Source: an uncultured bacterium (lineage in GTDB: Bacteria; Bacillota_I; Bacilli_A; RF39; UBA660). Taken from it: a stretch of DNA of 9,848 nucleotides. Of this stretch, positions 1 to 5,946 are shown one piece after another. Each line of letters begins with the position of its first letter. Positions within the stretch are counted from its first letter, which is position 1. The translations under genes and the position numbers were made by a program. The stretch lies in assembly GCA_949285775.1 (NCBI GenBank), contig CASEAD010000006.1, positions 1-9,848 on the forward strand. Reading direction: 5' to 3'. The notes under the pieces are model-generated. The model ran no database searches. It worked only from the letters and a program-made list of their open reading frames with translations, and was not told where the DNA came from.

Positions 1-167
1 TCATCAATATAAATATCATAAACTCTTAAATTATTCTCTTTAACATATTGAAGTAATAAACTCTTTTGATTTGTAATACTTTCACTTACCTCAGCTTTAT
101 CATCATCTTCACGAGATAACCTTATATAAATTCCAGCATTGTATATCGTGATTTTACCTTCTAACAA
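1..167 (-). CDS. Serine site-specific recombinase, N-terminal fragment (runs off the left edge)
   Basis: Fifty-five residues are visible before the window ends. They begin with a TTG start that has an AAGGAGG ribosome binding site at 174-180 and a 6-nt spacer; no better start is present. The motif AGIYIRLSRED at residues 11-21 is the signature of the resolvase/invertase catalytic domain, and Ser18 is the expected nucleophile that attacks DNA. The stretch ESITNQKSLL at about 29-38 is also typical of large serine recombinases of Firmicutes integrative elements and transposons. Such enzymes excise and integrate DNA at att sites. The C-terminal recombinase and zinc-ribbon regions are outside the window, so I cannot tell a large integrase from a small resolvase by length; the motif style favours the large type. 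Its start overlaps the small ORF upstream by 7 nt, suggesting translational coupling. Confidence 0.9.
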   Translation of the reverse strand, partial: MLEGKITIYNAGIYIRLSREDDDKAEVSESITNQKSLLLQYVKENNLRVYDIYID

Positions 168-337
168 TTTTTACCTCCTTTTAGAGAAAATCGCGCACAT
201 GATGATGGTACCTCAGATTTTTTATTTTTACAAATCATTTGAATATATTTTTTAAGTTCTTTATTTAAAACTTTAATTAATATATCATTTATATCCTCCT
301 CTTCATTAAATATATATTTTATGTTGTACTTATCCAT
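161..337 (-). CDS. Small 58-aa protein coupled to the serine recombinase
   Basis: This short ATG-started frame runs MDKYNIKYIFNEEED to a C-terminus ending KGGKNC. A GTGAGGTG-type ribosome binding site lies 8 nt upstream (AGGTG at 346-350). Its stop codon lies 4 nt inside the recombinase gene and its last codons contain the recombinase ribosome binding site, so the two are very likely co-translated. The protein is charged and probably helical in the middle (acidic residues 12-16, Lys-rich 22-41). The tail has a VPSSCARFS segment at about 43-51. I do not recognise a named family. Position suggests an accessory or regulatory role for the recombinase or its element, but this is inference from context only. 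Confidence 0.65.
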   Translation of the reverse strand: MDKYNIKYIFNEEEDINDILIKVLNKELKKYIQMICKNKKSEVPSSCARFSLKGGKNC

Positions 338-432
338 AATTCTCGCACCTCACTTAACTTTATGGATAAATAACTAATTTTAGTAATAATAATTTCAAAA
401 TAACACTAAAGTTTATTAAAACACCCGAGACA

Positions 433-455
433 ATATCTTATAGTGGATATCTTAT
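433..455. repeat. Two direct copies of ATATCTTAT, 14 bp period
   Basis: ATATCTTAT occurs at 433-441 and again at 447-455, separated by AGTGG. The pair lies upstream of the small ORF and recombinase, in a gap with no gene (338-604). It could be a binding site for a regulator or a recombinase accessory site. In a sequence this AT-rich, a 9-bp repeat could also be chance. Confidence 0.35.
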
Positions 456-483
456 ATACAAAAACACTTCAAAAAAGTGCTAT

Positions 484-526
484 TAAAAAAAGCAATAACT
501 TCATTTTTAAACGAAATATTACTGCT
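484..526 (-). terminator. Rho-independent terminator of the 196-aa gene
   Basis: Read on the minus strand, AGCAGTAA pairs with TTATTGCT (8 bp including one G-U pair; arms 519-526 and 491-498) and is followed by seven T. It lies about 80 nt after the stop of the gene at 605-1195. The rest of 338-604 shows a smaller hairpin (CACTT/AAGTG, 465-479) and the direct repeat, but no gene. Confidence 0.7.
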
Positions 527-604
527 TAAATTATTTTAATTATTTTACCACTTTTTAAAGCTATTTAGCATTATTACCAATAAACTCTTATATATTAATT
601 ATTA

Positions 605-1195
605 TTACCACCAATGTTTTGGATTACTCATATATAAAACTAATTTTTTCCCTTTTGCCTCATCTTTATCCCAAACAGGATCACCAACGAATTCAAAATG
701 TTCATATCTATCTATTTTTTCTTTAGATTCGTATACATTATATTTTATTTTTATTCCCCTTTTACTAAATTCTTTGTATATATCTTCCAAGTCAAATTCC
801 CATCCATCACGACCAGGTAAATATGGTGCTCGACAAGTATCCCACACATATTTTCCAGTATCTTCACTCATACTTTTACGATAATATGCATATAATTCCT
901 TACTAAATGCAGTATAATATGATGTTCCACCATTTTGTAAATTAGTAAGTTGAAAAACATCATCAATACCCAAATATTTTTCAATATACTTTATTCTATA
1001 AACTTTTGGGGTTGGTTTATTAGCATTTTTATAAAACCATTCTAATAATTCTTTCTCATTTTCAAAAAACAAAGATTTACCATGATTAATAATTTTTTCA
1101 AAATAATGATCTTGAACATAACGATATTTGCCACGATAATAATCAACTGTATATGGTAAAATATATAACAATTCTAAATCTTTTTTTTCATTCAT
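605..1195 (-). CDS. Unrecognised tyrosine- and tryptophan-rich 196-aa protein
   Basis: I do not recognise a family. The frame is open up to 1321, but the start at 1195 (MNEKKDLEL) is chosen. It has AAAGGAAG 7 nt upstream (1203-1210), whereas the longer form would begin inside the predicted -35 box and before the transcription start. The protein is soluble-looking with no signal peptide or membrane segment. It has more than twenty Tyr and six Trp, with conspicuous patches NGGTSYYTAF (near residue 90), VWDTCRAPYLPGRDGW (near 116) and a C-terminal SNPKHWW. Charged segments alternate with aromatic strands. It has its own promoter, a palindromic operator candidate and a terminator, so it is a single-gene unit. 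It lies between mobile-element pieces and is probably accessory. Function unknown. Confidence 0.75.
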   Translation of the reverse strand: MNEKKDLELLYILPYTVDYYRGKYRYVQDHYFEKIINHGKSLFFENEKELLEWFYKNANKPTPKVYRIKYIEKYLGIDDVFQLTNLQNGGTSYYTAFSKELYAYYRKSMSEDTGKYVWDTCRAPYLPGRDGWEFDLEDIYKEFSKRGIKIKYNVYESKEKIDRYEHFEFVGDPVWDKDEAKGKKLVLYMSNPKHWW

Positions 1196-1278
1196 AATAA
1201 AACTTCCTTTCTTATTTATCACTTTTATAATGTTAGGTATTAAATTAGTAGTATTTTTCTTATCAATTTTCATTAAAA

Positions 1279-1292
1279 AAATACTAGTATTT
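1279..1292. promoter_or_regulatory. Perfect 14-bp palindrome, candidate operator
   Basis: AAATACTAGTATTT is identical to its reverse complement. It begins directly after the -10 box (1293-1298) of the promoter for the 196-aa gene and so covers the expected transcription start (about 1286). This is a classic repressor position. No regulator gene next to it is evident in the window. Confidence 0.5.
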
Positions 1293-1321
1293 ACTGTATC
1301 AAAAAAAGACGCAAATGTCAA
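1293..1321 (-). promoter_or_regulatory. Sigma-A promoter of the 196-aa gene
   Basis: On the minus strand TTGACA (1316-1321), 17-bp spacer, TACAGT (1293-1298; four of six consensus bases). The predicted leader to the ATG at 1195 is about 90 nt. Confidence 0.7.
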
Positions 1322-1383
1322 TAAGTATGATAATCGCTACAGGATATATGATTAATATATGATAATGTCTTAAGTGTTAGTAA

Positions 1384-1412
1384 TTGATTATGTCTCAAAA
1401 TTAACATATAAT
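1384..1412 (+). promoter_or_regulatory. Sigma-A promoter of the transposase remnant
   Basis: TTGATT (1384-1389), 17-bp spacer, TATAAT (1407-1412), placed 20 nt before the ATG at 1432. It overlaps the IS-end-like sequence TGTCTCAAAATTAAC. Confidence 0.55.
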
Positions 1413-1724
1413 ATTCCATCAAGGTGGAAAAATGAAAAAGGTTGAATTAAGAATGAATGAACAAGAAAAATATGAAATTATTGAAGAACTAATTGAACAT
1501 AATAGCAACAAAAATCAAGCGGGTAAAAAACTCGGTATATCTAGAAGACAAATTGATTGTCTTATTATCAAATATAAGGAGAAAGGAAAAGCTGGTTTTG
1601 TTCACGGCAATAGAACTCGAAAACCAATAAACACTTTAGATAACACAATCTCCAAAGATATTATACTACTATATAAAAACAAATATCAATACTGGAATTT
1701 TTATCAAATGTCTTTAAAATTGAC
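1391..1724 (+). repeat. Pair of IS-end-like direct repeats bracketing the transposase remnant
   Basis: TGTCTCAAAATTAAC (1391-1405) and TGTCTTTAAAATTGAC (1709-1724) are similar and in the same orientation. The second falls where the transposase frame loses similarity to its family. True IS ends should be inverted, so this could be the left end of a second, nested and decayed copy, or a recombination scar. Related GATAATGTCT (1361-1370) and GATTATGTCT (1386-1395) lie just upstream. Confidence 0.3.
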
Positions 1725-1752
1725 CTACTTTAAACAAATCACACATATCTAA
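1432..1752 (+). pseudogene. ISNCY-type transposase, N-terminal remnant
   Basis: The first ~80 residues match the N-terminal helix-turn-helix region of ISNCY (IS1202-like) transposases of Firmicutes: MKKVELRMNEQEKYEII, then GKKLGISRRQIDCLI (about residues 31-45, the HTH), then GKAGFVHGNRTRKP (about 52-65). Full-length members exceed 400 aa and carry a DDE/rve catalytic domain. Here the frame ends at 106 aa with an unrelated-looking tail (YWNFYQMSLKLTYFKQITHI) and no catalytic domain follows. It is therefore a broken insertion-sequence remnant and cannot transpose by itself. AAGGTGG at 1421-1427 is its ribosome binding site. It is the only plus-strand gene in the window, which also marks it as an insertion. 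Family assignment is from memory of the motif. Confidence 0.75.
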
Positions 1753-1824
1753 TTCATTTATAACAAGTAATACTTTGTATTTAATAATTCATTTTTTAAA
1801 TAATCCACTTATATAACAACGCTA

Positions 1825-3015
1825 TTATTTATCTAATAACCAATCAAATACATTTATTTGCTTTATTCCATTATAAGAAGTATATGGTGTATAATCTGTT
1901 GTTAATAAAAATTTTGGATTATGATCATTGATATTATTAAGCGATTTTAATTCTCTTTCTAAAGTTTTCTTATCTTTTACTGTATAACTTACTTGATAAT
2001 ATTCTTCTCCCTTTTCATTAATTGCCACAAAATCAACTTCATTATCATCATTTTTACCCACATACACTTCATATCCACGCCTTAAAAGTTCTAAATATAC
2101 TACATTTTCTAATATACGTCCTTCATCTGCACTTTTGCTTCCTAATAAATAATATCTTAAACCAACATCGGATAAATAATACTTACTACCAGTTGTTAAA
2201 TAATTTTTTCCTTTTATATCATATCTTGATACTTTGTATAAAACAAATGACTCAACAAGTGCTTCTAAATATTTTTCTACTGTAGGTACTGATATTTTTC
2301 GACCATTTGCAGTCATAGTATTAGCAATACTTGTACTAGAATATAGATTCCCTACATTATCAAACATAAACTTTATAATATCTTTTAACATCCCAATATC
2401 GGATATTTCTTTTCTATCTGCTATATCATTAACTATAACAGTATTATAAAGACCATCTAAATACATTCTTATTTCTTTAGCACTATGCAATTTCAAAGTA
2501 TACGGAAAAGAACTTTTAGTTATATAATCAACATATTTTTTTTGTATATCAACCTCACCAACATACGATATATACTCTTTAAACGAAAGAGGTAACATTT
2601 TTATTTCGACATATCTACCAGAAAGAAGTGTTGCAAGTTCCCCAGATAACAATTTTGAATTTGAACCTGTTATATATAAATCAACATTCTTTTTTATATA
2701 TAAACTATCACATGCTTTTTGAAAATCAATTATCTTTTGTACCTCATCTATAAAAACATAATTCATTTCATCTTTAATCAATTTAGAATTAACGTAATTA
2801 TATAAATCATGATAATCTACCATATCGTTAAATTCATATTCTTCTAAATTAATACGTATTATTTGATTTTTATTAACATCATGTGATAATAAATATTCTA
2901 TATATAAATCAAATAATGTAGACTTACCACATCTTCTTATTCCTGTTACTATCTTTATTAAATCTTTTTCTTTAAAACTTATTAATTCTTCTAAATAATT
3001 AGGTCTTTCTATCAT
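1825..3015 (-). CDS. AAA_14/DUF4143 family ATPase
   Basis: This is a full-length member (396 aa) of the widespread archaeal/bacterial ATPase family with an N-terminal AAA_14 domain and a C-terminal DUF4143 domain. Walker A is GIRRCGKST (25-33) and Walker B is YVFIDEVQ (86-93). A sensor/ITGSNS segment with KLLSGE lies at 115-126, and a likely arginine finger R134 follows in LLSGRY. The C-terminal part has EVDF (326-329) and QVSYTV (341-346), the pattern of the restriction-nuclease-like fold at the end of DUF4143. The biological role of the family is poorly known. The start has GGAGGGA 5 nt upstream and a perfect promoter just before it. It stands alone between IS debris and core genes, and such ATPases are commonly accessory and multicopy. 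Function beyond ATP hydrolysis is not inferable. Confidence 0.9.
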   Translation of the reverse strand: MIERPNYLEELISFKEKDLIKIVTGIRRCGKSTLFDLYIEYLLSHDVNKNQIIRINLEEYEFNDMVDYHDLYNYVNSKLIKDEMNYVFIDEVQKIIDFQKACDSLYIKKNVDLYITGSNSKLLSGELATLLSGRYVEIKMLPLSFKEYISYVGEVDIQKKYVDYITKSSFPYTLKLHSAKEIRMYLDGLYNTVIVNDIADRKEISDIGMLKDIIKFMFDNVGNLYSSTSIANTMTANGRKISVPTVEKYLEALVESFVLYKVSRYDIKGKNYLTTGSKYYLSDVGLRYYLLGSKSADEGRILENVVYLELLRRGYEVYVGKNDDNEVDFVAINEKGEEYYQVSYTVKDKKTLERELKSLNNINDHNPKFLLTTDYTPYTSYNGIKQINVFDWLLDK

Positions 3016-3033
3016 ATTTATCCCTCCAATAGC

Positions 3034-3062
3034 ATTATATCATCTTCATTTTAATTTGTCAA
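3034..3062 (-). promoter_or_regulatory. Perfect-consensus sigma-A promoter of the AAA_14 ATPase
   Basis: TTGACA (3057-3062), exactly 17 bp, TATAAT (3034-3039) on the minus strand. The predicted start near 3027 leaves a leader of only about 12 nt, with the ribosome binding site (3021-3027) at the very 5' end. Confidence 0.85.
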
Positions 3063-3131
3063 TTTTATAAATTATAATTTACAAAAATATAAAAATTATT
3101 TTTTTTATAAACTATATTTTTTACTTTTTTT

Positions 3132-3152
3132 AAAAATTATGGTCTATCATAA
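3132..3152 (-). terminator. Weak terminator after the CotD-like gene
   Basis: On the minus strand TTATG, a 6-nt loop and CATAA are followed by five T, beginning 5 nt after the stop codon. The stem is only 5 bp and AT-rich, so this is tentative. The rest of 3063-3131 is AT-rich sequence with nothing recognisable. Confidence 0.35.
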
Positions 3153-3156
3153 ATTA

Positions 3157-3360
3157 TCACTCTTGTGGCACCTCATGCACAAAAGTTCTATTAATAATTC
3201 TCTCTCTACCAGGCTCTATAATAGGACTTTGCATAATAGGAGATGCCATCTGATTATATCCTCCCATCATATTATAATTCATATTATCATTAGTATTAAC
3301 ATTTTGATTAGTAATATTAATATCAACATCATCTTGTCTTAAATTATCATTATAAAACAT
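3157..3360 (-). CDS. Truncated CotD-like (spore coat-type) small protein
   Basis: This 67-aa frame has an excellent AAGGAGG ribosome binding site (3370-3376, 9 nt upstream), so it is very likely translated. The N-terminal half is Asn/Asp/Met-rich and low complexity (residues 4-39). Residues 49-65 (EPGRERIINRTFVHEVP) match the start of the CotD-type coat motif, in which an ER-x-x-x-RT-x-x-HEVPH segment is normally followed by a His-rich stretch with a second conserved block. Here the frame stops two residues after VP with TGA TAA, and the missing half is not found in another frame downstream. It may be a natural short variant or a C-terminal truncation. The family link is from motif memory and moderate. 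A coat role implies sporulation, which nothing else here demonstrates. Confidence 0.55.
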   Translation of the reverse strand: MFYNDNLRQDDVDINITNQNVNTNDNMNYNMMGGYNQMASPIMQSPIIEPGRERIINRTFVHEVPQE

Positions 3361-3384
3361 TTATATATACCTCCTTATCTACCA

Positions 3385-3393
3385 TATAATATG
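3385..3393 (-). promoter_or_regulatory. Possible SigK-type -10 element before the CotD-like gene
   Basis: CATATTATA on the minus strand fits the CATANNNTA -10 form used by the mother-cell sigma factor SigK, 24 nt before the start codon. I find no convincing -35 element at the right distance, and such strings arise easily in AT-rich DNA, so this is only suggestive. Confidence 0.2.
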
Positions 3394-3399
3394 AACAAT

Positions 3400-3433
3400 A
3401 AAAAAAAGCAAATAATATAAAAGTCTATTACTT
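3400..3433 (-). terminator. Terminator after the DUF368 gene
   Basis: AAGTAATA (3426-3433) pairs with TATTATTT (3410-3417; 8 bp, one G-U) around an 8-nt loop, followed by GC and eight T on the minus strand. The stem is AU-rich but the T-run is strong. It separates DUF368 from the CotD-like gene. Confidence 0.5.
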
Positions 3434-3447
3434 AGATTAATTTCATA

Positions 3448-4257
3448 TTAAATTTTACTCATTACAAAATACCCTAATAACAATATAAAAATATTAACAA
3501 TAATACCAAATATACCACTTACCTGCATAAGCACCTTAATCAATAATAGAACCACCGAAGAAAAAGATATCCCCAATATAAAAGAAAATGTTAATTGATA
3601 ATGATGCTTAAATAAATAATTTACAAGTATTGTTATAACTATTATTCCTATCAATAACCCTATAGAAAAAGGAATTAAAAATAATAATGTATCTTTAATT
3701 AAAGAAATATCAAATAAATTACCTATAGTAGATATATAAATATTATAAACACCCATAAGCATAAGTAAAGCTGTAGAACTAATACCAGGTAAAACAGTCC
3801 CAACAGCCTCTAACACCCCCGATATAAAGAAAATTATCATATCAAAACAATTATTCTTTAATACATAAGTATTATTAATACCAGATAAAGATAATATACT
3901 CATAGATAAAAAAGATATAAATATTATCAAATAATTCTTCTTATCCTTATCTATCTTTTTAATAATAACAGGAAATCCCCCCAATATTAAACCAATAAAC
4001 AAAGATGTAGTATAAGTATAATAATTAGTAACAAAATAACTTATCACCTTACTAAAAAAAACAATACCAATAATAATACCCAAAGATAAATTTACCAAAA
4101 AAACAAAATTCTTCTTAGGATTACTAAAAAAATTAGTAATTGCCTCTATTGCTCTATCATATAAATTAAAACTAATCATTAATACCGCACCACTTAAACC
4201 AGGTATAATTTTAGCAATACCAATAACTATTCCTTTTAAAAATTCCTTAATATTCAT
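3448..4257 (-). CDS. popT: DUF368 polytopic membrane protein, undecaprenyl phosphate translocase (PopT family)
   Basis: The 269-aa protein is strongly hydrophobic with about eight membrane segments. It carries the two repeated hallmarks of DUF368: GIAKIIPGLSGA near residues 13-24 and EAVGTVLPGISSTALL near 150-165. These are re-entrant-type PG-S motifs repeated once in each half. DUF368 proteins have been shown in other bacteria to return undecaprenyl phosphate to the cytoplasmic face for reuse in peptidoglycan and other envelope polymers, which fits a walled cell (murC is in the same window). Length is typical for the family. The ATG at 4257 has no recognisable Shine-Dalgarno sequence and lies only 17 nt after the end of the khpA terminator T-run. 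It is therefore either leaderless from an unseen promoter or relies on read-through. A terminator follows it. Confidence 0.87.
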   Translation of the reverse strand: MNIKEFLKGIVIGIAKIIPGLSGAVLMISFNLYDRAIEAITNFFSNPKKNFVFLVNLSLGIIIGIVFFSKVISYFVTNYYTYTTSLFIGLILGGFPVIIKKIDKDKKNYLIIFISFLSMSILSLSGINNTYVLKNNCFDMIIFFISGVLEAVGTVLPGISSTALLMLMGVYNIYISTIGNLFDISLIKDTLLFLIPFSIGLLIGIIVITILVNYLFKHHYQLTFSFILGISFSSVVLLLIKVLMQVSGIFGIIVNIFILLLGYFVMSKI

Positions 4258-4274
4258 ACTAAATAATATGATAT

Positions 4275-4301
4275 AAAAAAAGAAATAGAAATACTATTTC
4301 T
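4275..4301 (-). terminator. Rho-independent terminator of rpsP-khpA
   Basis: On the minus strand AGAAATAG (4294-4301), loop TATTT, CTATTTCT (4281-4288) form a perfect 8-bp stem followed by a run of seven T. The first arm overlaps the khpA stop codon (4300-4302). Confidence 0.8.
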
Positions 4302-4551
4302 AATATGAATCAACATTTATTTTCGTTCTCTTACCATCATATAAAGAAGAAGCTGCTTGTACAATAGTTCTAACCGCTTTAATAGTACGACCATCTTTAC
4401 CAAGCACTCTACCTAAATCATCTTTAGATACCATTACTTCAATTTGAATAATATCCTCATCTGTTGATTCAAACTCACGAACTGATACTGCTTCTTCATT
4501 ATTAACTAACTTTTTAACAATAGTCTCTGTAAGTACTACTAAATTATTCAT
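4300..4551 (-). CDS. khpA: KH-domain RNA-binding protein KhpA
   Basis: This 83-aa protein is essentially a single KH domain. The helix-GxxG-helix signature is VLGKDGRTIKAVRTIVQAA (from residue 49; GKDG at 51-54), and the C-terminal strand is KRTKINV. KhpA (YlqC-type) binds RNA, pairs with KhpB/EloR in Gram-positive bacteria, and influences cell division and elongation through post-transcriptional effects. The start is MNNLVVLTET at 4551, not the upstream in-frame ATG at 4596. It has AAGG 8 nt away (4560-4563), begins 1 nt after the rpsP stop, and gives the normal family length. Its position directly after rpsP is the conserved Firmicutes order. The rimM and trmD genes that often follow are replaced here by a terminator. 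Confidence 0.92.
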   Translation of the reverse strand: MNNLVVLTETIVKKLVNNEEAVSVREFESTDEDIIQIEVMVSKDDLGRVLGKDGRTIKAVRTIVQAASSLYDGKRTKINVDSY

Positions 4552-4552
4552 A

Positions 4553-4825
4553 TTACTTACCTTGTTTTTGATTATGGAACTCTTCCATAATACCAACTCT
4601 ACTTAAAAGATTTTTTACAGTATCTGTAGGTTGTGCTCCACTATTAAGTCTTGCTAAAGTTTTTTCTCTATCAATTTTTATTTCAGCAGGATTTACTAAT
4701 GGATTATAAGTACCTAATTGCTCAATAAACTTACCATCCCTAGGGCTTCTAGAATCTGCTACTACAATTCTGTAGAAAGGTTTCTTCTTAGCACCCATTC
4801 TTTTAAGTCTAATCTTAACTGCCAT
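4553..4825 (-). CDS. rpsP: Small ribosomal subunit protein bS16
   Basis: The 90-aa protein starts MAVKIRLKRMGAKKKPFYRI and continues VVADSRSPRDGKFIEQLGTYNP, the unmistakable N-terminal half of bS16. The C-terminal part (INREKTLARLNSGAQPTDTV-like, here IDREKTLARLNSGAQPTDTV) is equally conserved. It binds 16S rRNA in the 5' domain and is needed for 30S assembly. The start at 4825 is supported by AAGGAGG at 4833-4839 (7 nt spacer) and by the conserved MAVKIRL N-terminus; the upstream in-frame ATG at 4849 lies before that site and is rejected. It is driven by its own promoter in the tail of the upstream gene and followed after 1 nt by khpA. Confidence 0.97.
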   Translation of the reverse strand: MAVKIRLKRMGAKKKPFYRIVVADSRSPRDGKFIEQLGTYNPLVNPAEIKIDREKTLARLNSGAQPTDTVKNLLSRVGIMEEFHNQKQGK

Positions 4826-4851
4826 ATATATTCCTCCTTCATTACACAAAT

Positions 4852-4881
4852 ATCATAGCACATCTATATACTAGGTGTCAA
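4852..4881 (-). promoter_or_regulatory. Sigma-A promoter of rpsP-khpA
   Basis: TTGACA (4876-4881), 18-bp spacer, TATGAT (4852-4857) on the minus strand. The -35 box lies inside the last codons of the kinase-CYTH gene, whose stop codon (4864-4866) falls in the spacer. No terminator separates the two units, so read-through from upstream is also possible. Confidence 0.75.
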
Positions 4882-5946
4882 CCTTTTTTTGTTACAGTTG
4901 CATATATTTTTTTCAATAACAATCCCCTCAGGAATAATCACCTTAGTTTCTTCCTTACCTACGTCTAATTCCAATATATATCCATTAGAATATTCATCTA
5001 ACCTAAATGCTTGCTTATCATATATAAATAAGTATCTTCTTTTAGTAATAATATCTACAATTTCACAATTATTTTTCAAAATATTATATTCTTCTTCTGT
5101 AACACTCTTGTTCAAAATTACATAAGACTCCCCATTTTCTTTTTTAACTTGCTTAGTATAATAATAACTAACATCATTACCTCTTTTTACCTTTCTAATC
5201 CTCTCTTCTAAAGTATCATTCTTTAAATATATTTGCTCTATATCAGATATTATACACCTACTCTTAATACTTTCTAATATTTTATCCTCTATATCTATCT
5301 GATATTTAATTTGCCTTCTCTTACGAATAGAACTACTCAATAAATTATGAATACTATCTAAAACATTATTTACTTTTACTTTAAAATCTTCTTCAGCATT
5401 AATTACTTTTAAATTAGAGTGATTCATCCAAGCTTCCATCGTTTTTCTATCTAATTCAATAGCGCTCTTTACATCTTCAGTTCTAGCACTATTATTTTCT
5501 AACGTATAATTATTACCATATGCTGAAGTTACTAAATGAATAACCATATCATATCTTTGTAAAATATCATCTTCTGTTACATTAATACCTATTTTATTAG
5601 ATAACCAACTTAATACATCATTAAATTCCCTCTCATTAATATAAGCTTTATTATCCATAAGCCCCCGATCATATATAATTACCACAGAATCATCCTTATA
5701 ATAATTAAATAAATCATTATATACCTCTTCCTTTTGCCATTGATATAACATAATTAACTTCTGAAAATCTATTTTTTCTAAAGCTTTCTCTCCAAAACAT
5801 CTAACTCCACCATTTATAAGTTCAGTAGCAGATTCGCTACATACAAATACTTTATACCCTAACTTAGTTAAATCATTAGCAATACAAGATAATACTGTTG
5901 TCTTACCCGCACAAGGACCCCCAGTTAAAACTATTTTCTTTATCAT
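4864..5946 (-). CDS. NadR/Ttd14-like P-loop kinase fused to a CYTH-like domain
   Basis: Residues 1 to about 205 form a P-loop kinase of the AAA_28 (NadR/Ttd14) type. Walker A is TGGPCAGKTT (8-17), the second strand and acidic pair are VVIIYDRGLMD (88-98), and the lid-like segment is NNSARTEDV (151-159). Residues 210-360 resemble a CYTH triphosphate-tunnel domain, with ERIRKVKRG then YYYTKQVK (248-268), SVTEEEYNIL (281-290), TKRRYLF (301-307) and YILELDV (323-329). The same two-domain layout is known from the Ttd14 family. The first CYTH strand reads RQIKYQID, so the usual ExExK metal-binding motif is missing. That suggests ligand binding or a lost phosphatase activity rather than a standard triphosphatase. 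The substrate of the kinase is unknown; NadR relatives phosphorylate ribosylnicotinamide. It is the last gene of the operon: its ATG overlaps the upstream stop by 1 nt (TAATG), and its AAGGAGG lies inside the upstream gene. Confidence 0.82.
   Translation of the reverse strand: MIKKIVLTGGPCAGKTTVLSCIANDLTKLGYKVFVCSESATELINGGVRCFGEKALEKIDFQKLIMLYQWQKEEVYNDLFNYYKDDSVVIIYDRGLMDNKAYINEREFNDVLSWLSNKIGINVTEDDILQRYDMVIHLVTSAYGNNYTLENNSARTEDVKSAIELDRKTMEAWMNHSNLKVINAEEDFKVKVNNVLDSIHNLLSSSIRKRRQIKYQIDIEDKILESIKSRCIISDIEQIYLKNDTLEERIRKVKRGNDVSYYYTKQVKKENGESYVILNKSVTEEEYNILKNNCEIVDIITKRRYLFIYDKQAFRLDEYSNGYILELDVGKEETKVIIPEGIVIEKNICNCNKKRLTPSI

Noticed and set aside
1196..1321. Longer N-terminus for the 196-aa protein (start at 1321)
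   Set aside because: That start would lie within the -35 box and before the predicted transcription start, and it has no ribosome binding site.
1761..1800. Possible plus-strand terminator hairpin (ACAAG/CTTTGT) after the transposase remnant
   Set aside because: The stem is short and imperfect and the T-run is distant from it.
2022..2449. Two plus-strand open frames inside the AAA_14 ATPase gene
   Set aside because: They are antisense shadows of a well-conserved gene, with no ribosome binding site and low-complexity His/Leu/Ile-rich products.
3139..3342. Plus-strand frame opposite the CotD-like gene
   Set aside because: The product is a repetitive Ile/His/Ser/Asn string without a ribosome binding site, while the minus-strand frame has AAGGAGG and a recognisable motif.
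4889..5125. Plus-strand frame inside the kinase-CYTH gene
   Set aside because: Antisense shadow of conserved coding sequence.
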